A DNA stretch of 64,000 nt from Euryodendron excelsum (taxonomy: Eukaryota; Streptophyta; Magnoliopsida; Ericales; Pentaphylacaceae): assembly GCA_033060915.1 (NCBI GenBank), contig CM065378.1, forward strand, positions 11,081,501-11,145,500. Direction: 5' to 3'. A model generated the notes under the pieces. The model ran no database searches, was not told where the DNA came from, and saw only the letters and a list, made by a program, of their open reading frames with translations. Below, one piece after another: positions 45,502-60,500 of the stretch. The position numbers and the translations under genes were made by a program. Within the stretch, counting starts at the first letter, position 1; every line of letters begins with the position of its first letter.

Positions 45502-48500
45502 ATGGGTCTGTCTGAATTCGTGCGGTCCATTGATTGGGAACAAGAATCGGACCCAGACTATGAAGATTTCGCAGTCCTTCCCTTCTTTGCTCTGTTCTTC
45601 CCATCTGTTCGTTTCTTTCTCGACAGATTTGTATTCGAGGTACTATACATATATACGTGTATACACACACTTGATTCAAATGGGTTGTCATTGAATCGTT
45701 ACGGTTGAAAGTTAGATCGGTCCACACTCAAAAGAAAGCTATATATATGTTCCAAATAGATAGCTATGAATGTTTTAAATATGTGGTTTAATAGTGGATG
45801 TTTCGAAGATTCAAGTTTGATATATATGTGGTTTAATATCGTCAAAGAATTTCTAGTTTGGTTGTTCTCGTATGTTATTAAAGTATATTCATGGACGATA
45901 AATAAACAGATAAACAGATTGCAGTGTGGGCATTTTGATTATCAAGCTTACTAAATTGCCCGCATAAAATATGTAAATGTTTTTCTTTTGGACTTTTGAG
46001 TGCTGTGGAAAATTTGGACTTGTAAAGGTATCAAAACCAGCTGAAGAATGATAGTTTCTTTTGATAACAATGATGTGCTTCTTCCACATGATCGGAAAAG
46101 GCTTCTATCTTTGAGTTTCCATTTTCCAGAATCAAGGCTAGATATTATAGCCTCACTTACTCTTGACCATGAAATTCTTTGACGATAAACTCTGGCAATT
46201 CTTTTGGCTAAATCTATATGGTTGTGGGTGCAGCAGAGTCCGCTGGACTTAGTGTGGGAGACAAGTTCCCTGATCTGGCTGAATAGGCTGAGTTTTGGCT
46301 AGGCTACTGTCTACGAAGGCTCATTTGGGTTTTTCCTGCTTAAAAAATAATTCACCACAAAAGTGAAGCAGTAGCAACAATTAAACAGGATAAACATGGA
46401 ATTCAGACAATCCAAAAGGATGGGAACACACTGTAAATACCTCCATTAATGAATTCTGAATCTCTAAAGTGCAAAAATTTTTAACTACTGAACTGAAGAC
46501 TGGCAAGATATTAGTAAATTGAAAAGGGCTTTCTAAACACAAGTGTGCCAAAAATAAGCTACTGATATGAAATTAAAGTTTAAAACTAGGTTTACATGTG
46601 CTGCAAAGGGAAATCCCGTGAAGAGAACAAAGATTGTTAGTTTTGGAACTCTCTGCATGCATTTTGTCAGTTACGGACAACATTTTAAGGGATGTTGCCA
46701 GTTATCTCTGCAAACAGCAAGTTCCCCATTTACTGTTTCATCTTCAAATCTTTTGCTACAGTGCTGTTACCAGTCTCTAGCTTAAATAAGGTGGCCATGG
46801 AAGCAATGCCATCTATCTTGTCTGTCTGTCTGATAACTTCCACAAACCACCACATCAGGCATAGACTCGCATGTTGAAATTCTTTCGCAAGAGCTGTTCA
46901 GCCCATTCTCTGGCTGGTGCTCTGGCATTACTAATGCGACAGAGCCTTTTGGACTAGGGTAGGCCTATCATAATTGAATTTCTTGCACTCTGCACTGCCA
47001 GATGCTATATATTAGGCTTGTGTACAACATTCTGAATTCTTAGAGGTGTTTATTACCTGCTAGCTTTTGCCTACCTGGACAAAGTGCTTGGGGATCCTAC
47101 AGTGGTATCCCCCTAATGGCCACATGGAAACTTCCCAACAGAGTAAGATTAGCATGTTGACACATACAATTTTGATGAGGTGTGACCTGATCCTACCAGT
47201 GCACTTATCTCTTTCCTGATTTATTTTTCCTTGGAAAGTTGAAACAGGTGGCCATAGTTTATTTTTTCTTTTCATGGTATGATTCTGTAGTCCCAGTTTC
47301 TGGCTAATAACCTCATGGAGTAGGACTGACCTTAGTGGAGGACTGTCCCTGGGAAACTTAGTCTTCAACTATTGTACCAAGAGCAAACTTAATGGAAATC
47401 CCTAAATAGGCTCTCGGAGGACCATACTCATTGGACGACTATCTTTGGAAAAATTAGTTTTGAAATAAAATTTTTGTACCACAGGCTGTGGTTTCCACAT
47501 AACATTATATTCCCCCCAGATTTTGGTTAGGGATAGTGAAGTTCAGTTAGTTAATCAATGTCAGAAAGTTGAGGAAAATACTTGATAGGTAAAAAAGAAT
47601 TTTCTGTCCACCTATGAATATTTATTTGTCCAGGAACCCTATTATAGATCAATTTTGGACGAATCCATTTTCCTACCAACCATCAATTGCCCTTAATTTT
47701 TAGGACAAACATCAAGAGTTCCAAGTGGCATGGCTTCCTAATTTTTAGGACTTGGACCCACAATTTGGAAAAATAGTCCAGTGTTTAGGTAGTACTGAGT
47801 ACTTAGTAGTAATTCTTATCAAATGATAACACGTGGTGTGTGAAAATACATCAGTAACCTAAATTTGTGGTGTAATGGAAAGATTTTCAAAGCAACATCC
47901 TATTAGATATTTTCATGTGACATTTTTTTCCTTAAAAGTCTCTCCACTACACGAAAAATTTAGGTTAATGATGTATTCACACACCACATGTCACCACTTA
48001 ATAGGAATTACTACCGAATACTCAATACTTCCTAACCACTAGACTTTTTTCCCACAATTTGACAACCCCTTTTCGAGATGAAGTACAGTGATGAATTATT
48101 TCAGTTATGACGTTTTGTACAACACAATTGGATGGTCGAATCTGAGAAGAAAATTATTTTTAAGAAAAATAAAATACCATTCATATTAGATGGTTAACGC
48201 TTCTTTGGTTTTATAATTACCATAAATATGCCAATGGTGTGCTAGTAATCTGACTCGAGTTACAGTATTCTTCCTAACTGCACCAATGCAAATCCTAATT
48301 ATATGGAATTATGAAAATGGGTTTACTGCATAGAATGACTCATTTAGTGGGTTCTTAAGATGGGAGTGTATTTTCCCATTTGGGCTTTTTGGATTGCAGA
48401 ATTTTGTTCGGGGAGTTCTAGTATTTTTCCCTAGAAAGGGATTAATCAGTAGGGCTGTTGTGTTGGAGGGGAAACTCATATCTTGTCATGAAGATTGATG

Positions 48501-51500
48501 TTTGCTTGATGGCTGTTAATGTTCTCCTCAACAGAGACTATTTGGAGTGCCCCAGATGCCAAGAAGTGGAATTTTCTGTAGTCCCTTGTCATTGTTTCTT
48601 CGTCTTTCATGGAAGGGTTTTCCTTCCCTTTAATCTATATCTAGGCAATGCTTTCTTCCATGTTTTATACTTGAAGGTAATATGCCAATCATGCATTGTT
48701 TGAGTGACCTGTTGAGGTTTATTTACTGTCCTTTTAAGCCCTAGGGCTGTGTTTTTCCTTTCTTACTTTTCTGGAAAATAGTCAAGAATAACTTGACTGT
48801 TCTCCTGCGGGGTATAGCATAGTTATGAGTTCCTTCATTGACCTTTTGATCTATGTTTTTGGCATCTTACATTGGGTAGCCCACCAATGTTTTGTGATAC
48901 TTTTTTTTTTCTTTTTATAAGTAAGAGTAGCGGGGCCCATCTCATCTACACAATCAAGGTTACTCACAAAACTCAACAAAATCCAAAAATTGGTTCAAGG
49001 AAGAATCTACAAAACCCTTGAACCAACTATACAGAAAGGCCAAAAATCTACTTTTTATTCTTTAAAACAGGGATTTCTACCGTATTCAGAAGTCCTATTG
49101 CACTCACTCTAGATAATCCACATCAAAGCAAAAGGCGCCAAGAACCAGGCCTTTCTCCTCCTTAGGACAAGTCTACTCATGGCATGACTCTTGATTAATG
49201 GGCAATACTCTAACCCTTTCACATCTCAGCCTAAAAGGAAAGAAAATGTGTAGCTTTGAAATGGTGTGCCAAAAGATCCATCAGACATCATCAGTCAGAT
49301 CCTAGCTTCTCATTTATGTAGCTGAATTATATTAATAATGGATGTTGCTGATTGCTTCACATCAGCTTTTTTTTTTTTTTTACTCAGAACATGCCCCATA
49401 GCTTTAATTTCATGGTTGGTAGCTTTTTTGGCTACTTATCCAATAAGCCAAAGATTGGGTGATGTGGTTGTCGTTTTTGAAGAAATAATGGCCAATTTGC
49501 TGAGATGCTGCAGAGTTGTGGGGTCCCAATTCTAGAATGCCATCTTTGTGGACCGTGTAACTATCAATTTATTATATAATTAGGAGTTTATTCATTTAAA
49601 TTGTTATTGATTTTCTGTGGAACACGAGTCCATCTTGGTTATTATTTTGGTAAGCATTGTTTATTTACATTTTACATGCTTTGTAAGTTTTCACAAGTCC
49701 ACCATGTTTTGTCTATATGCCATGGCTTGTGTTAACCCATAGTCTGCAGTTTTTTTCTCATGGCATCTTACCTGCTATTTATCTATTCCTTGTTCTATAG
49801 TAGCTTCAACTTGAAACCCAACCATTGGTCTTAATGTGAACTATGTGATTAATATTGCTTCTAGTGTTACTACCCTTGTGTTTGTGATTGGGAACATGGT
49901 ACCCATCCAAAACATTAAATCCAGAAAAACCTTATTTCATTTATGTTCTCAAGCCCATCTGAAAATGAATTAAACCTTATAAAATGATGACTTGAAGTGC
50001 AAGACAAATATGGGTTATGGCCACACCACATCCGAAGACCATGGCAATAGGAAAGAAGAAACACATGCACTGTCAGGTTTATTTTACAACTTGTTGCAAC
50101 AAGATGACAATTGACAACTGCAAACTCATACATTTTAGGGGACAGTGATTTAATAAACCTCATCTGTGATGAAAAGAATAATCTTACATTTCAAATAGCT
50201 TATCTCATTTTAACTGCTTAGCAGGGGATTTGGAGAAACCTTTATCTCTGTACCGTAAAGGGTGTATCACATATGTATTTCTTTTACAATTATGAAGTGG
50301 GAATAGGGGCCTGCTCTTTAAGCAGCTGGCATAATGTTCCACCTCTAAGATTTTCTCCCCCTTTTCTTCTAGCTCTATAGCTCAGTTCGAAATGGATGTA
50401 CATGATGCAGAAATTGGGCAGACGACTGATATTTGGGAAAGGACAGCAGAGACTGGCTATTGAGACAGATGAGAGGAGAAAGAAAATACGAAAATTCAAA
50501 GAATCGGCATGGAAATGTGTTTATTTTCTTTCAGCAGAGCTTCTGGCGCTTTCTGTTACTTACGATGAGCCTTGGTTCACTAACACAAGATTTTTTTGGG
50601 TGGGACCAGGAAATCAGGCCTGGCCTGACCAGAAAATTAAGTAAGATTTTGAAATACCATACATTGATGATTGTTTACTCAATCAAGTCATATTTGGTAT
50701 ACTGTCCTTGATTTTGTCCAGGTTTCTAATTAGTTCAGTGACCATTTTGTGGCTATTCAGGTTGAAATTGAAAGGACTGTATATGTATGCCGCTGGATTC
50801 TACACATACTCCATATTTGCTCTAATGTTCTGGGAAACAAGGCGCTCTGATTTTGGGGTGTCAATGGGTCATCATTTTGCAAGTGTTATTCTAATTGTGC
50901 TTTCTTATATATTAAGGTATGTTTGAGAGAGGTTATCTTGTAGCTCATTAATTTTTTGTACCCTATAATCACACGGAAATGGGTTGAGAGAGGTTAGAAA
51001 AAGAACAAAAAGCAGGTTTCCTGAGGTCACTAGCGTGTTACTCCTAGGAATATAAAAACCTTTTTAGAAGATTATATGAGTGAAGCTCCCGTTACATTTA
51101 TGAAATTTGGATGCCAGGCTCATAGAAACTAACAACTAATTAATATGACACTTTATTTGCTTACTGTGTCTTCTTGCAGGTTTGCTCGTGTTGGCTCAGT
51201 TGTTTTAGCTCTTCATGATGCTAGTGATGTGTTTCTGGAAGTAGGGAAGATGTCTAAATACAGTGGTGCAGAAACTCTTGCTAGCATTGCGTTTATTCTT
51301 TTTGTTTTGGCTTGGATCCTACTTCGCCTCATTTACTATCCATTTTGGGTCCTCTGGAGTACGAGGTGAGCATATGTTGATGCATACATGTAATTGGCTT
51401 ACTTGTAATTTCTTCAGCCCTAATATCTAACGTGGATTAGGTTAAAATCAAAATGTGGTCCCAAAATCTTGTTTTCCATCAAATTTAAAATCTTGATAAC

Positions 51501-54500
51501 CACAAAGCATTACGAGGTATGAACTACTGAAGGAAGCATCATGATTTATGAAACTTTTGTTAGTTTAGGGTTGTTTGACAGTGTTATCGAATTCCAGATT
51601 CATCATTCTTCGAATTATCTAATAGTTTTAGTGAAGCTTATTTTCTTTATTGCTGTACGCATTATACCTTCTCATCATGTTGTTAACAACAATAGTGCAT
51701 TTTTTTTATTTTTCCGTTGATGTCTACTTGTGCCTATGTTCAGGCTGATACAAGTTTATCATGGTAAAGAAATTACTTGTTTTTGCATTATTGAGTTCTT
51801 GTGGAATGGTCTACTGCCTAATCAACTATGTGCATCCGTGCATTAAAAGATATGTACTTATGGAAGGTATGCAAACCGACATACTAAATTCAGATGCACA
51901 GCACCGAATGTGAACAAATATGCATGTGCTGGATTGTACTTTTCGCAGGTCACCCAAATTTGAAACACGTAATCACATCAAACGTGTGCCTTGGAGTTTA
52001 AGTGCATAAAATCACTGCAACAACTAGAAATCCAACATTATTTGTCAGTTGGCTATTCACTAATTGCTATGAGAAGTGTGTGGCTACGTGTGTCACGCTC
52101 TCCTGTGTGGCATGCCATGTCATCACCATGTAATCAGAATCTCATTAAAATATGGTCCCACATATGAAGCCTTGTAGGCCGACACGTGGCACAATTGCTT
52201 GCCTTCATAAGCTCTCCCTAGGGATCGACCAAGGATGGGGCATGTAGAGCCCCAACCTAAGTCCATACACTAGCCCACTGTAGGCACCCCTTGGATTGAC
52301 CACGGTATCTCTACTTGAGCACGCTACACCTTTGGCTCAAGGCAAAGCGCTTCACCCTGTGGCTCGCCCATAGGAGCCTCCACATGAGCACACTCCTTCA
52401 TGCATTGTTCTTTCCTATAATATTCTCCTAAGATGGCCTCTAAGGCCCTCGTCCAGAATGGTTACCGATCCCTCCCCCTCGAGGTACCTGCCCTTTTACC
52501 GGTGTTATGATAGAGAGGCCTCCCCTAATTGACACTCAGATGAAGACAATTGGATGAAGTCAAGGGGACACGTGGTGTCCTCCAAACTCCCATTTGGGAT
52601 GCCCAACCAGCCATGCAGAACCTAACCTGAATTCCCAATTACCTCTAATGAATTCAGTGTTGCAAGGTTGATCCTTGATATGTCAGATTTGAGAGGGCAA
52701 GCCAATCACCAAATTTTTGGCTCGTTAACAACTACCTTTAACTCCTCTAAGAACTCTAGTTCACTGTTCTCCCTCTCGGTCCCTTTGACTGTCATTACTC
52801 TTTTCTCTCCACCTCCGGTGGTGCATTATTAAGCGCCTACCATAACTTCCCAGAAGGCTTATTGCATTATATTAACTATTCCAAAAATATCTTTGAACAG
52901 TAACATGTGATGTTACTTCAAGATTTAAAAGTCTAGACCGTCACTTAGGGGTAGAACTAGAGGGGGTCTACCAGGGACCATGGCACCCTCAAAGTTCAAA
53001 CTTCTTTTCTATTGGTTATATCTTCATTTTGGGATTGCTTTCACAAAGAGGAAGTTGCCCCCCACCCCTTTCCCCTCTCCCCATATTGAAATTTAGCCAA
53101 ATTTAGAGGAAACTCAAATATCCTTTAGTAGTAATCCCTTGTAAAATAGAATACAAATCTCCAAAAAGTTTAGCATTAGATTCTCCTTAATCAAATCTGT
53201 TAAGAATTTTGCATTTTTCGTTGCTCAGAATCCCTTATTTTATTAAGCTTGCTAGAGCTATAGAGCTGGTACAAGTTAAGAGCATCCTTGATTTTAATTG
53301 CCATTTGCAAACTAGGTTAGATGGAAAGAGAAGAGAAAGATTGGAGGAAAGAAAGTAGGTTGAGGGTTACGTAAAGTAATCCCTATACCTCATCGTTTAT
53401 ATATAGACGAGTCAAAACATAATAAAATTACAAAACTACCCTTAAAATTTAAAGAAGAAATAAACTCGCTAACACTCTCCCTCAAGCTAGAGCATATAAA
53501 TCAAACATGCCCAGTTTGGAATATAAAGTTTGAAAAGAAGAACGAGCTGATGGCTTCATAAGAACATCAGCCAACGAAGACTCGGAATGGATATAAGGAG
53601 TAACAATTTGTTTGTGAACTAAAAGATCCCGAATAAATTGACAATCAACCTCAATATGTTTAGTGCGCACATGAAAAATTGGATTATTAGCTACAAAGAT
53701 GGTTGCTTGATTGTCACAAAACATTGACATAGGAGTAAGATCAACGATACCAAAATCATGAAGTAAATAGCGAACCTGTATCATATCGAAAGCAGTATGA
53801 ACCATAGCACGATACTTAGTTTTAGCATTAGAGCGAGCAACCACAATCTAATTTTTACTCTACCAAGTAACAAGAGCATCACCAACAAAGGTACAATAAC
53901 CAGATGTGGAGCATTGATCTGAATGATTACCAACCAGTCAGCATTATTGAACCTGATAACAGACAAGGAAGTAGAAGGTCGATACAATAATCCACGGCCA
54001 AGAGAACCCTTTAAATAGTGCAAAAATTGACAAATAGCCGCAAAATGTGGATCACGAGGAGCATGCATATACTGACTGACAACTCCAACAACATAAATAA
54101 TGTCAGGACGAGTAACAGTATGATAAATCAATTTGCCAACTAATTGTTGATAATGACCAACATCAGAAAAGAGATCCCATGCTCAGCATCAAGCTTAACA
54201 GTCAGATCCATAGGAGTATCTGCTTGTCTAGAACTCAAGAGACTAGTCTTAGATAGAAGATCAAGCACATATTTCCGTTGAGAGAGAGAAATGCCTTGAG
54301 AAGAGCGTGCAATCTCAATCCCAAGGAAATAACGAAGACACCTAAGTCTTTAGTGTGAAACCGCGACTCAAATGACGCTTTGAATCATCAATACCAATGG
54401 AGTTACTCCCAAAAATGATAATATCGTCAACATAAACAATCAAGACAATAGTATCAGTAGACGAATGACAAATAAAGAAAGAATGATCTGACGTAGAGCG

Positions 54501-57500
54501 CTGGAAGCCATAGTCAATCACAATGGCGCTAAAGCGATCAAACCAGGCACGAGATTGCTTGAGACCATAGAAAGCCTTTTGAAGGTGACAAACAAGATTC
54601 TTGCTACCAAAAACAACATATTCAGGTGGTTGGTCCTATAAATTTCCTCCTGAAGATCACTATGAAGATATGTATTCTTTATATCAAGTTAATATAAAAG
54701 CCAAGAGCGAGTAACAACAGTAGTCAGAAGAATCCAAACTGAATTAAGGCGAGTAACAGGATAAAAGGTTTCAAGATAATCAACTTTATATGTCTAAGTG
54801 TAATATTTAGCAACTAGGCGGCCTTAAGCTGCTCTACAGAGCCATCAGGAAGATACTTACCAGTATACACCTGACGACAACCGACTATGTTTTTACCAGG
54901 AGGAAGAGAAGTAAGTCCCCAAGTTTGATTAGTATGAAGAACACTCATTTCTTCATTCATAACATGCATCCATCTAGACAAAGATAACGCCTGGGGGAAT
55001 AGAAATAAAAGATAAGACACAAGCAAAGGAATGAAGACAAGCTGAATACGATCATAGGACATACACTGAGCAATAGGATGTTGAGTACAAGTACCTTTAT
55101 CTTGCCACAAAGCAATGGGCAACTTTTTAGAAGTTGGTGGAAAGGGAGGAACCGGATGAACCTCAGATGAAGAAGATGTTGAAGTCGGGCCATAAGGAAC
55201 AATCGTGCGAATTCTAGATCGCTGATAAAATTATAAAGGAGGGTTAAAGGAGATAGGGAGATGAAGATGAAGAAGACAAAGGTAAAGGACGTGCATGAGA
55301 AAGAAAGGAAGGCTCCCCCTCACGACAACAAATGAGATCCGATGATAGCTGCTAACCTAGTGTGGAGAAAAAGGGCGTGGACTAAAAAAAGGTAACATCA
55401 GCACTGACAAAGTACCGACAAGATGAGGGATAATAACACTGATAACCCTTTTCAGTATGAGAATACCCAAGAAAAACATACTTACGAACCCGATAAGACA
55501 ATTTATACAAACTAGGATCAAGAATATGAACAAAGGCAACACAACCGAATATGTGAGGAGTGAGTGAGAAGAGAGAGAAACTAGGATATAAGAGAGAGAA
55601 AGGAGACTATTGAGATAGAACCACCGAAGGCATTGGATTAACAAGGTGACAAGCAGTGAGAATAGCATCTCCCCAAAAATGTTTTGGAACCTGCATGTTA
55701 AACAACATGGTACGAGCAACATCCAACATATGGCGAAGTTTGCATTCAACAATACCATTTTGTTGAGAAGTATGAACACAATTCTTTTGGTGAATTATGT
55801 CACCGTCAACACAAAAAAAATTAAGAACAGATTAAGTATATTTTAAGGCATTATCGAACCATAAAATCTTTGAGCATTTTCCAAATTGAGTAATGATCTC
55901 ATTATAAAATGTAGAAACAATATAAGGCAACTCAGATATTTGTTTCATAAAAAATAATAAAGTCATGCGAGAATAATCATCAACAAATATCACAAAGTAA
56001 AGAAATCCATTAACACTAGAAGTTTGGGAAGGACCCCGCGTGTCCGTATAAACTACATCAAATGACTTGGACTGACGACGAAAACTATGACTAGAAAATG
56101 AACTACGGTGACATTTTCCCAATTGACAAGCACCACACTCTAAACCAGACACATGATTCAAATTAGTAATAACTAACTTAAGTTTGGCCAAGGATGGATG
56201 ACCCAATTGAAAATACCATTGAAGAGGAGAGACTATAGCACTCAATACAGATGAAGTGACAGGAGGAGAGGTATCCAGATCCAGGATATACAGGCCGTCC
56301 TTCTTTTGCCTCGAACTAATCATCATCTTGGTCTTGAGGTCCTAAAAGACATGAAATAGGGGTAACTGTGATAGAACAATGTAATACTTTAGTCAATTGA
56401 CTAACAGAATGAGATTAAAGGAAAACTTAAGAACATAAAAGCTAGATGGTAAAGAGAATGACTTTTGAGGGTGTAAAATGCCTGTATCAACAATCGACAA
56501 AAAGGAGAGGAGAAAAGAAGAGAGAGGACTCCAAAGTAGGGGTAGAGGAGCCAACAATAGAAGAAGACTGGCCCAAAGAAGAACGCAACAACTGAAAATA
56601 AACATTAGTAGCAGGAGGGAGGGTCTCACTAGCAAGAATTTGATCCTTGAAGTCATGGAGATCAGAATCTAGTCCGAACAGCAATGATACAATCATAAAA
56701 TCCGCCCAATGTTGTTTTTGTTACTCCAAATCAGCAGTAAAGGGATGAAGTTACAGTAGTTGCTCCCACAAATTCGTGAGAGTACTATAATAATCAAACA
56801 AGGGCTTGCCCGACTGTTTATTGTTTAGTGGTGAAGATCTTCTCATACAACTCAAAGACTTTGGAGACATTACTCTGTTATGAAAAAGATTTAGCAAGAG
56901 AATCCCAAATCTTCTTAGAGAAATCACAAAACTCAACAATAATTACAATATGAGGTTCTAAACTATGCCATAACCAGCTCATAACAATGGAATCCTCATT
57001 CAACCAATCATCATAAAGTGTGTCCTCAAATAAAGAAGGTAAACTGATGATGAATTTCAGTTTCCGCTTCCCTCGAAGAAAAAATTTCACCACATGTGTC
57101 CAAGCAAGGTAGTGTAAGCCATCCAATTACTTAGAAGTAATGGATTTAGGCAAGTCATCCTCCTTGGTTGAAGAGGATTTGAATTAGGAGCTTTTGACTC
57201 AGAATTCTTTGGAGTAGCCATAGAAAGCAAGGAAATTCACCAAGTAATCAACAAGAAATCAAGATACCACATCAGCAATGGCCACACGAGAGGCAACAGA
57301 CTAAGCAAGAGCAACCAAAAAAAGGAACTAAGGAGAAAACACACCAGCAGTGAACCAGCCGACCACTGTTTGTGCACAAAACAGCCAAAAAAATCCAACA
57401 ATCAAGGAGAGAACATCAAACAGGTCATTGGATAAGAATTTCGGCACCCATAGACCAGATTCCAAGCAGCAAAAACGCCGGGTAATGAGCAAAATCGCAG

Positions 57501-60500
57501 ATCGAAGAAATCAGTGCCAAAAATACCGAAAATATTCAAAAATAGGAAACTTTCATCGAATGACTTCAAAAAAATTATTATCCCTATACCTCATCGTTTA
57601 TATATAGATGAATCAAAACATAATAAGATTACAAAACCACCCTTAAATTTTAAAGAAGAAATAAACTCTCTAACAGTAATTATTATTTTTTGTTTTCCCC
57701 ATTATACTAGTTATGAAGAGTTTATGCACACATGATCTGAGAAATTTTATGTCTGCTCTTTAGATTGTATATAGTATTGTCGCAGCCTTGGCCATCAAAG
57801 TTTCTTACTTTATAACAGGTGGATGTATTGGTTTAGCAATGTCTTTTACACGCGTTGCTTACATCTCAATTGTGGTTTCTTTCTTTCTTCTAAAAATGTA
57901 GTATGTTGAGGGGCTTATACCATTATAAATGTTTTTTATTATTAGTTTTATAATATTTGTTGTTTTCTCCATATGGCAGTTACGAAGTTGTCCTGACAGT
58001 GGACAAGGAGAAGCACAAGGTGGATGGACCGATTTGCTATTATGTGTTCAATTCTCTTCTTTATGGCTTGCTTGTTCTTCACATTTATTGGTGGGTGTTG
58101 ATGTATCGGATGCTTGTCAAACAAATACAAGCAAGAGGCCAACTTAGTGAAGATATTCGATCTGGTAGGTGAATACTGTCTTAGTCTTTCTTTACTACAT
58201 GAATAACATAGATGGTTGTGTTGTAATTTGAATACTATGCCACTAATAGAAGAATGTTACTAGAGAAGAGAAAAACGTTTAACAATGATTTTTGTGTCAA
58301 AGCATAATGGGATTTTGGTATTATTCATATTTGATACAAACTGGCTATATCTTTTTTGTGTTTGATGCATGAGATGATGATTTGCCATTATAAAGATATT
58401 ACAAAAAAATACTTGCTGCAAAGGCACATTCTGCATGGCATTACACTGAATTTACTTACTATTTATTGTGGGAGTGCACCATACATGTGATTGGGGTGGC
58501 GTATGGCTGATTGGTTAACAGCAATGTGGCAATTTATTAAGCATTTGGGGAAAGGATATTTCAATTTTTTTTTCCTCCTTATCTTTTCAATTTCTTTCCT
58601 TCTAGTACAGTGAAAGCATAGGCATTTGGATATAACCAAAAGTTCTTTAAAAAATTGATTCATTTCATTAAGTTACCGACAGCATTTTGAATGATTATGT
58701 CATGCTTGACTCCTTTTCTCTTTCTTAATTTCTCCATTATGTTTTAGGTATTGTGCTTATTATGTTTTCATAACATTTTGTTAAAACGAGTTTGAGGCAA
58801 GTGGAGCCCTTGACACAAATATGTTTTAGTCATTACAGGTAAAGTAATAATATAAAAATAGTAGGTACAAAAGCACATTAAGAGATAAGATCAAGGTTGC
58901 AAATTTGTATGCTTTGGACTAATTGCGTTCACTCGTAATAATATATCATGAAATTTGTACCAAACCAAATTTCACGCTGTCCTTTATTATTTTATTTATC
59001 TTTGATATTTTGATATAATTTCATGATTTAAATGCATGGGAAAGACACGTTTATTGCAACAAACAAATAAAGAAAAGATGAATCTAACATTTTTCACTTG
59101 GAATGATGTTTATGCTGTAAAAAAAAAATTTCAATTAGAAAATTCATGAACTTGTGTTGAAGAAAATTGGAATAGAAATCACACTGAGATGCAGGACATC
59201 TTTCTTCTCCTTTTTCTTTATTCTTCAATATTTTGTACTTTTCTATTTGTAGTTTGGATAGGTGTAAGAATTAAACACCAATCGTATCTAAGTGAGGAAG
59301 AGATGATGAATTTAACGTTATTTGCTAGGGGCGATGCTTATTTTAGATATACACAAAGCCAAAAAAACAAAATAAAGTATGAGAGAAATTGAGGATAAAA
59401 AGTTTCAAACTTTATCTTTTTTATGGGGCTTCTTGTTGACATGAAAACATTTGTAGCTAATCATTGCTTTAAAATGGTGAGTCACCCGTAAGTGTCTACT
59501 TTAATTAAAAACTTGTTATGAATGAAAAACCAATGAAGGATTACATTATATAAGCTACAAATTTTTATTTTTATGAGATTTGTTTTGTGTCGCTTGTGTA
59601 TTTGTTTATTTGATAGGTAGAGGACTATTATTTATTTATTAGCTTTTTTTTTTTTAAGAAAGACAGTGCATAAAATACTAAGAAGAGTCAAAATTGTTTT
59701 CAAAATGCATGGATATAATTTAAAGTTACTGAAATGTAGGAGCTTACAAAACAATAGAAAAATGTTAGGAATAGAAAGAAAAAAGTAAAAGCAGACATGC
59801 AGGGCCTGGGTGACATCAAATGGCAATGTGAGGGGAAGGCTAAGAAGCACCAACACTTTTAAGAATGGGCCGTGCTTGTGCATGTGTCAAATACCAACCC
59901 TCATTGGACACTTCTCAAAACGTCTCGGACACACGTCTGGACGTTTTTTGTTATTTTTTAAATTTTTTTAGAACCGTCCACGTATTATTTTGTTAATGTT
60001 TATTAGAACTGGACACGCTTCGAATAGGATACACTTAGGAGACACATGTCCTTTACTTAGAGACACGCAAAACATATCGCAAGTTTGAAGAAAATAACTC
60101 GGAAGTCATTGATTAAAATCAAATTTATGTGGATATATACCTTTAATCCCTACTCCTCTGGTTGTGAAAAGAAAAATGTAACATCAGGTGTGTGATTGTC
60201 CAAGTTGGGTGGAAAACCCTCGATCTTGTCAACGAAGGAGGAGATCAACATTGCCACTTTTCAATCACAGAATGAGGAAGGGGTGTGAGGAGGTCCATCT
60301 AGAAGTGAGTTGAAGAGTTGAAGTGGTTCTGTGGAGCTTTGTTTGAAGCTCCAATAGATTGGGATGAGTTCTTCTTTCATTGACTAGGTGGTGACAAGAA
60401 GTGGGTGGAGGTCCATAGCATTTCAAACAAAGGCGGTTTTGTGCATTACTGTTGCAGGAGAGGGTAGTAGGTTAGACATCTACGTACCCGATGGGTATGG

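Larger units (their letters stand above)
53381..57675 (-). mobile_element. Antisense Ty1/Copia element in LAG1 intron 4, with GTAAT target duplication
   Basis: Read on the minus strand the order is gag (about 57,126-56,490), integrase (56,326-55,357), reverse transcriptase (about 55,120-54,130) and RNase H (53,844-53,482), as in Copia. It is bounded by direct repeats of about 94 bp and by GTAAT at 53,376-53,380 and 57,676-57,680. The coding region has many stops and frame breaks. It sits inside an intron between exons 4 and 5 of LAG1 and runs against that gene. Confidence 0.92.
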
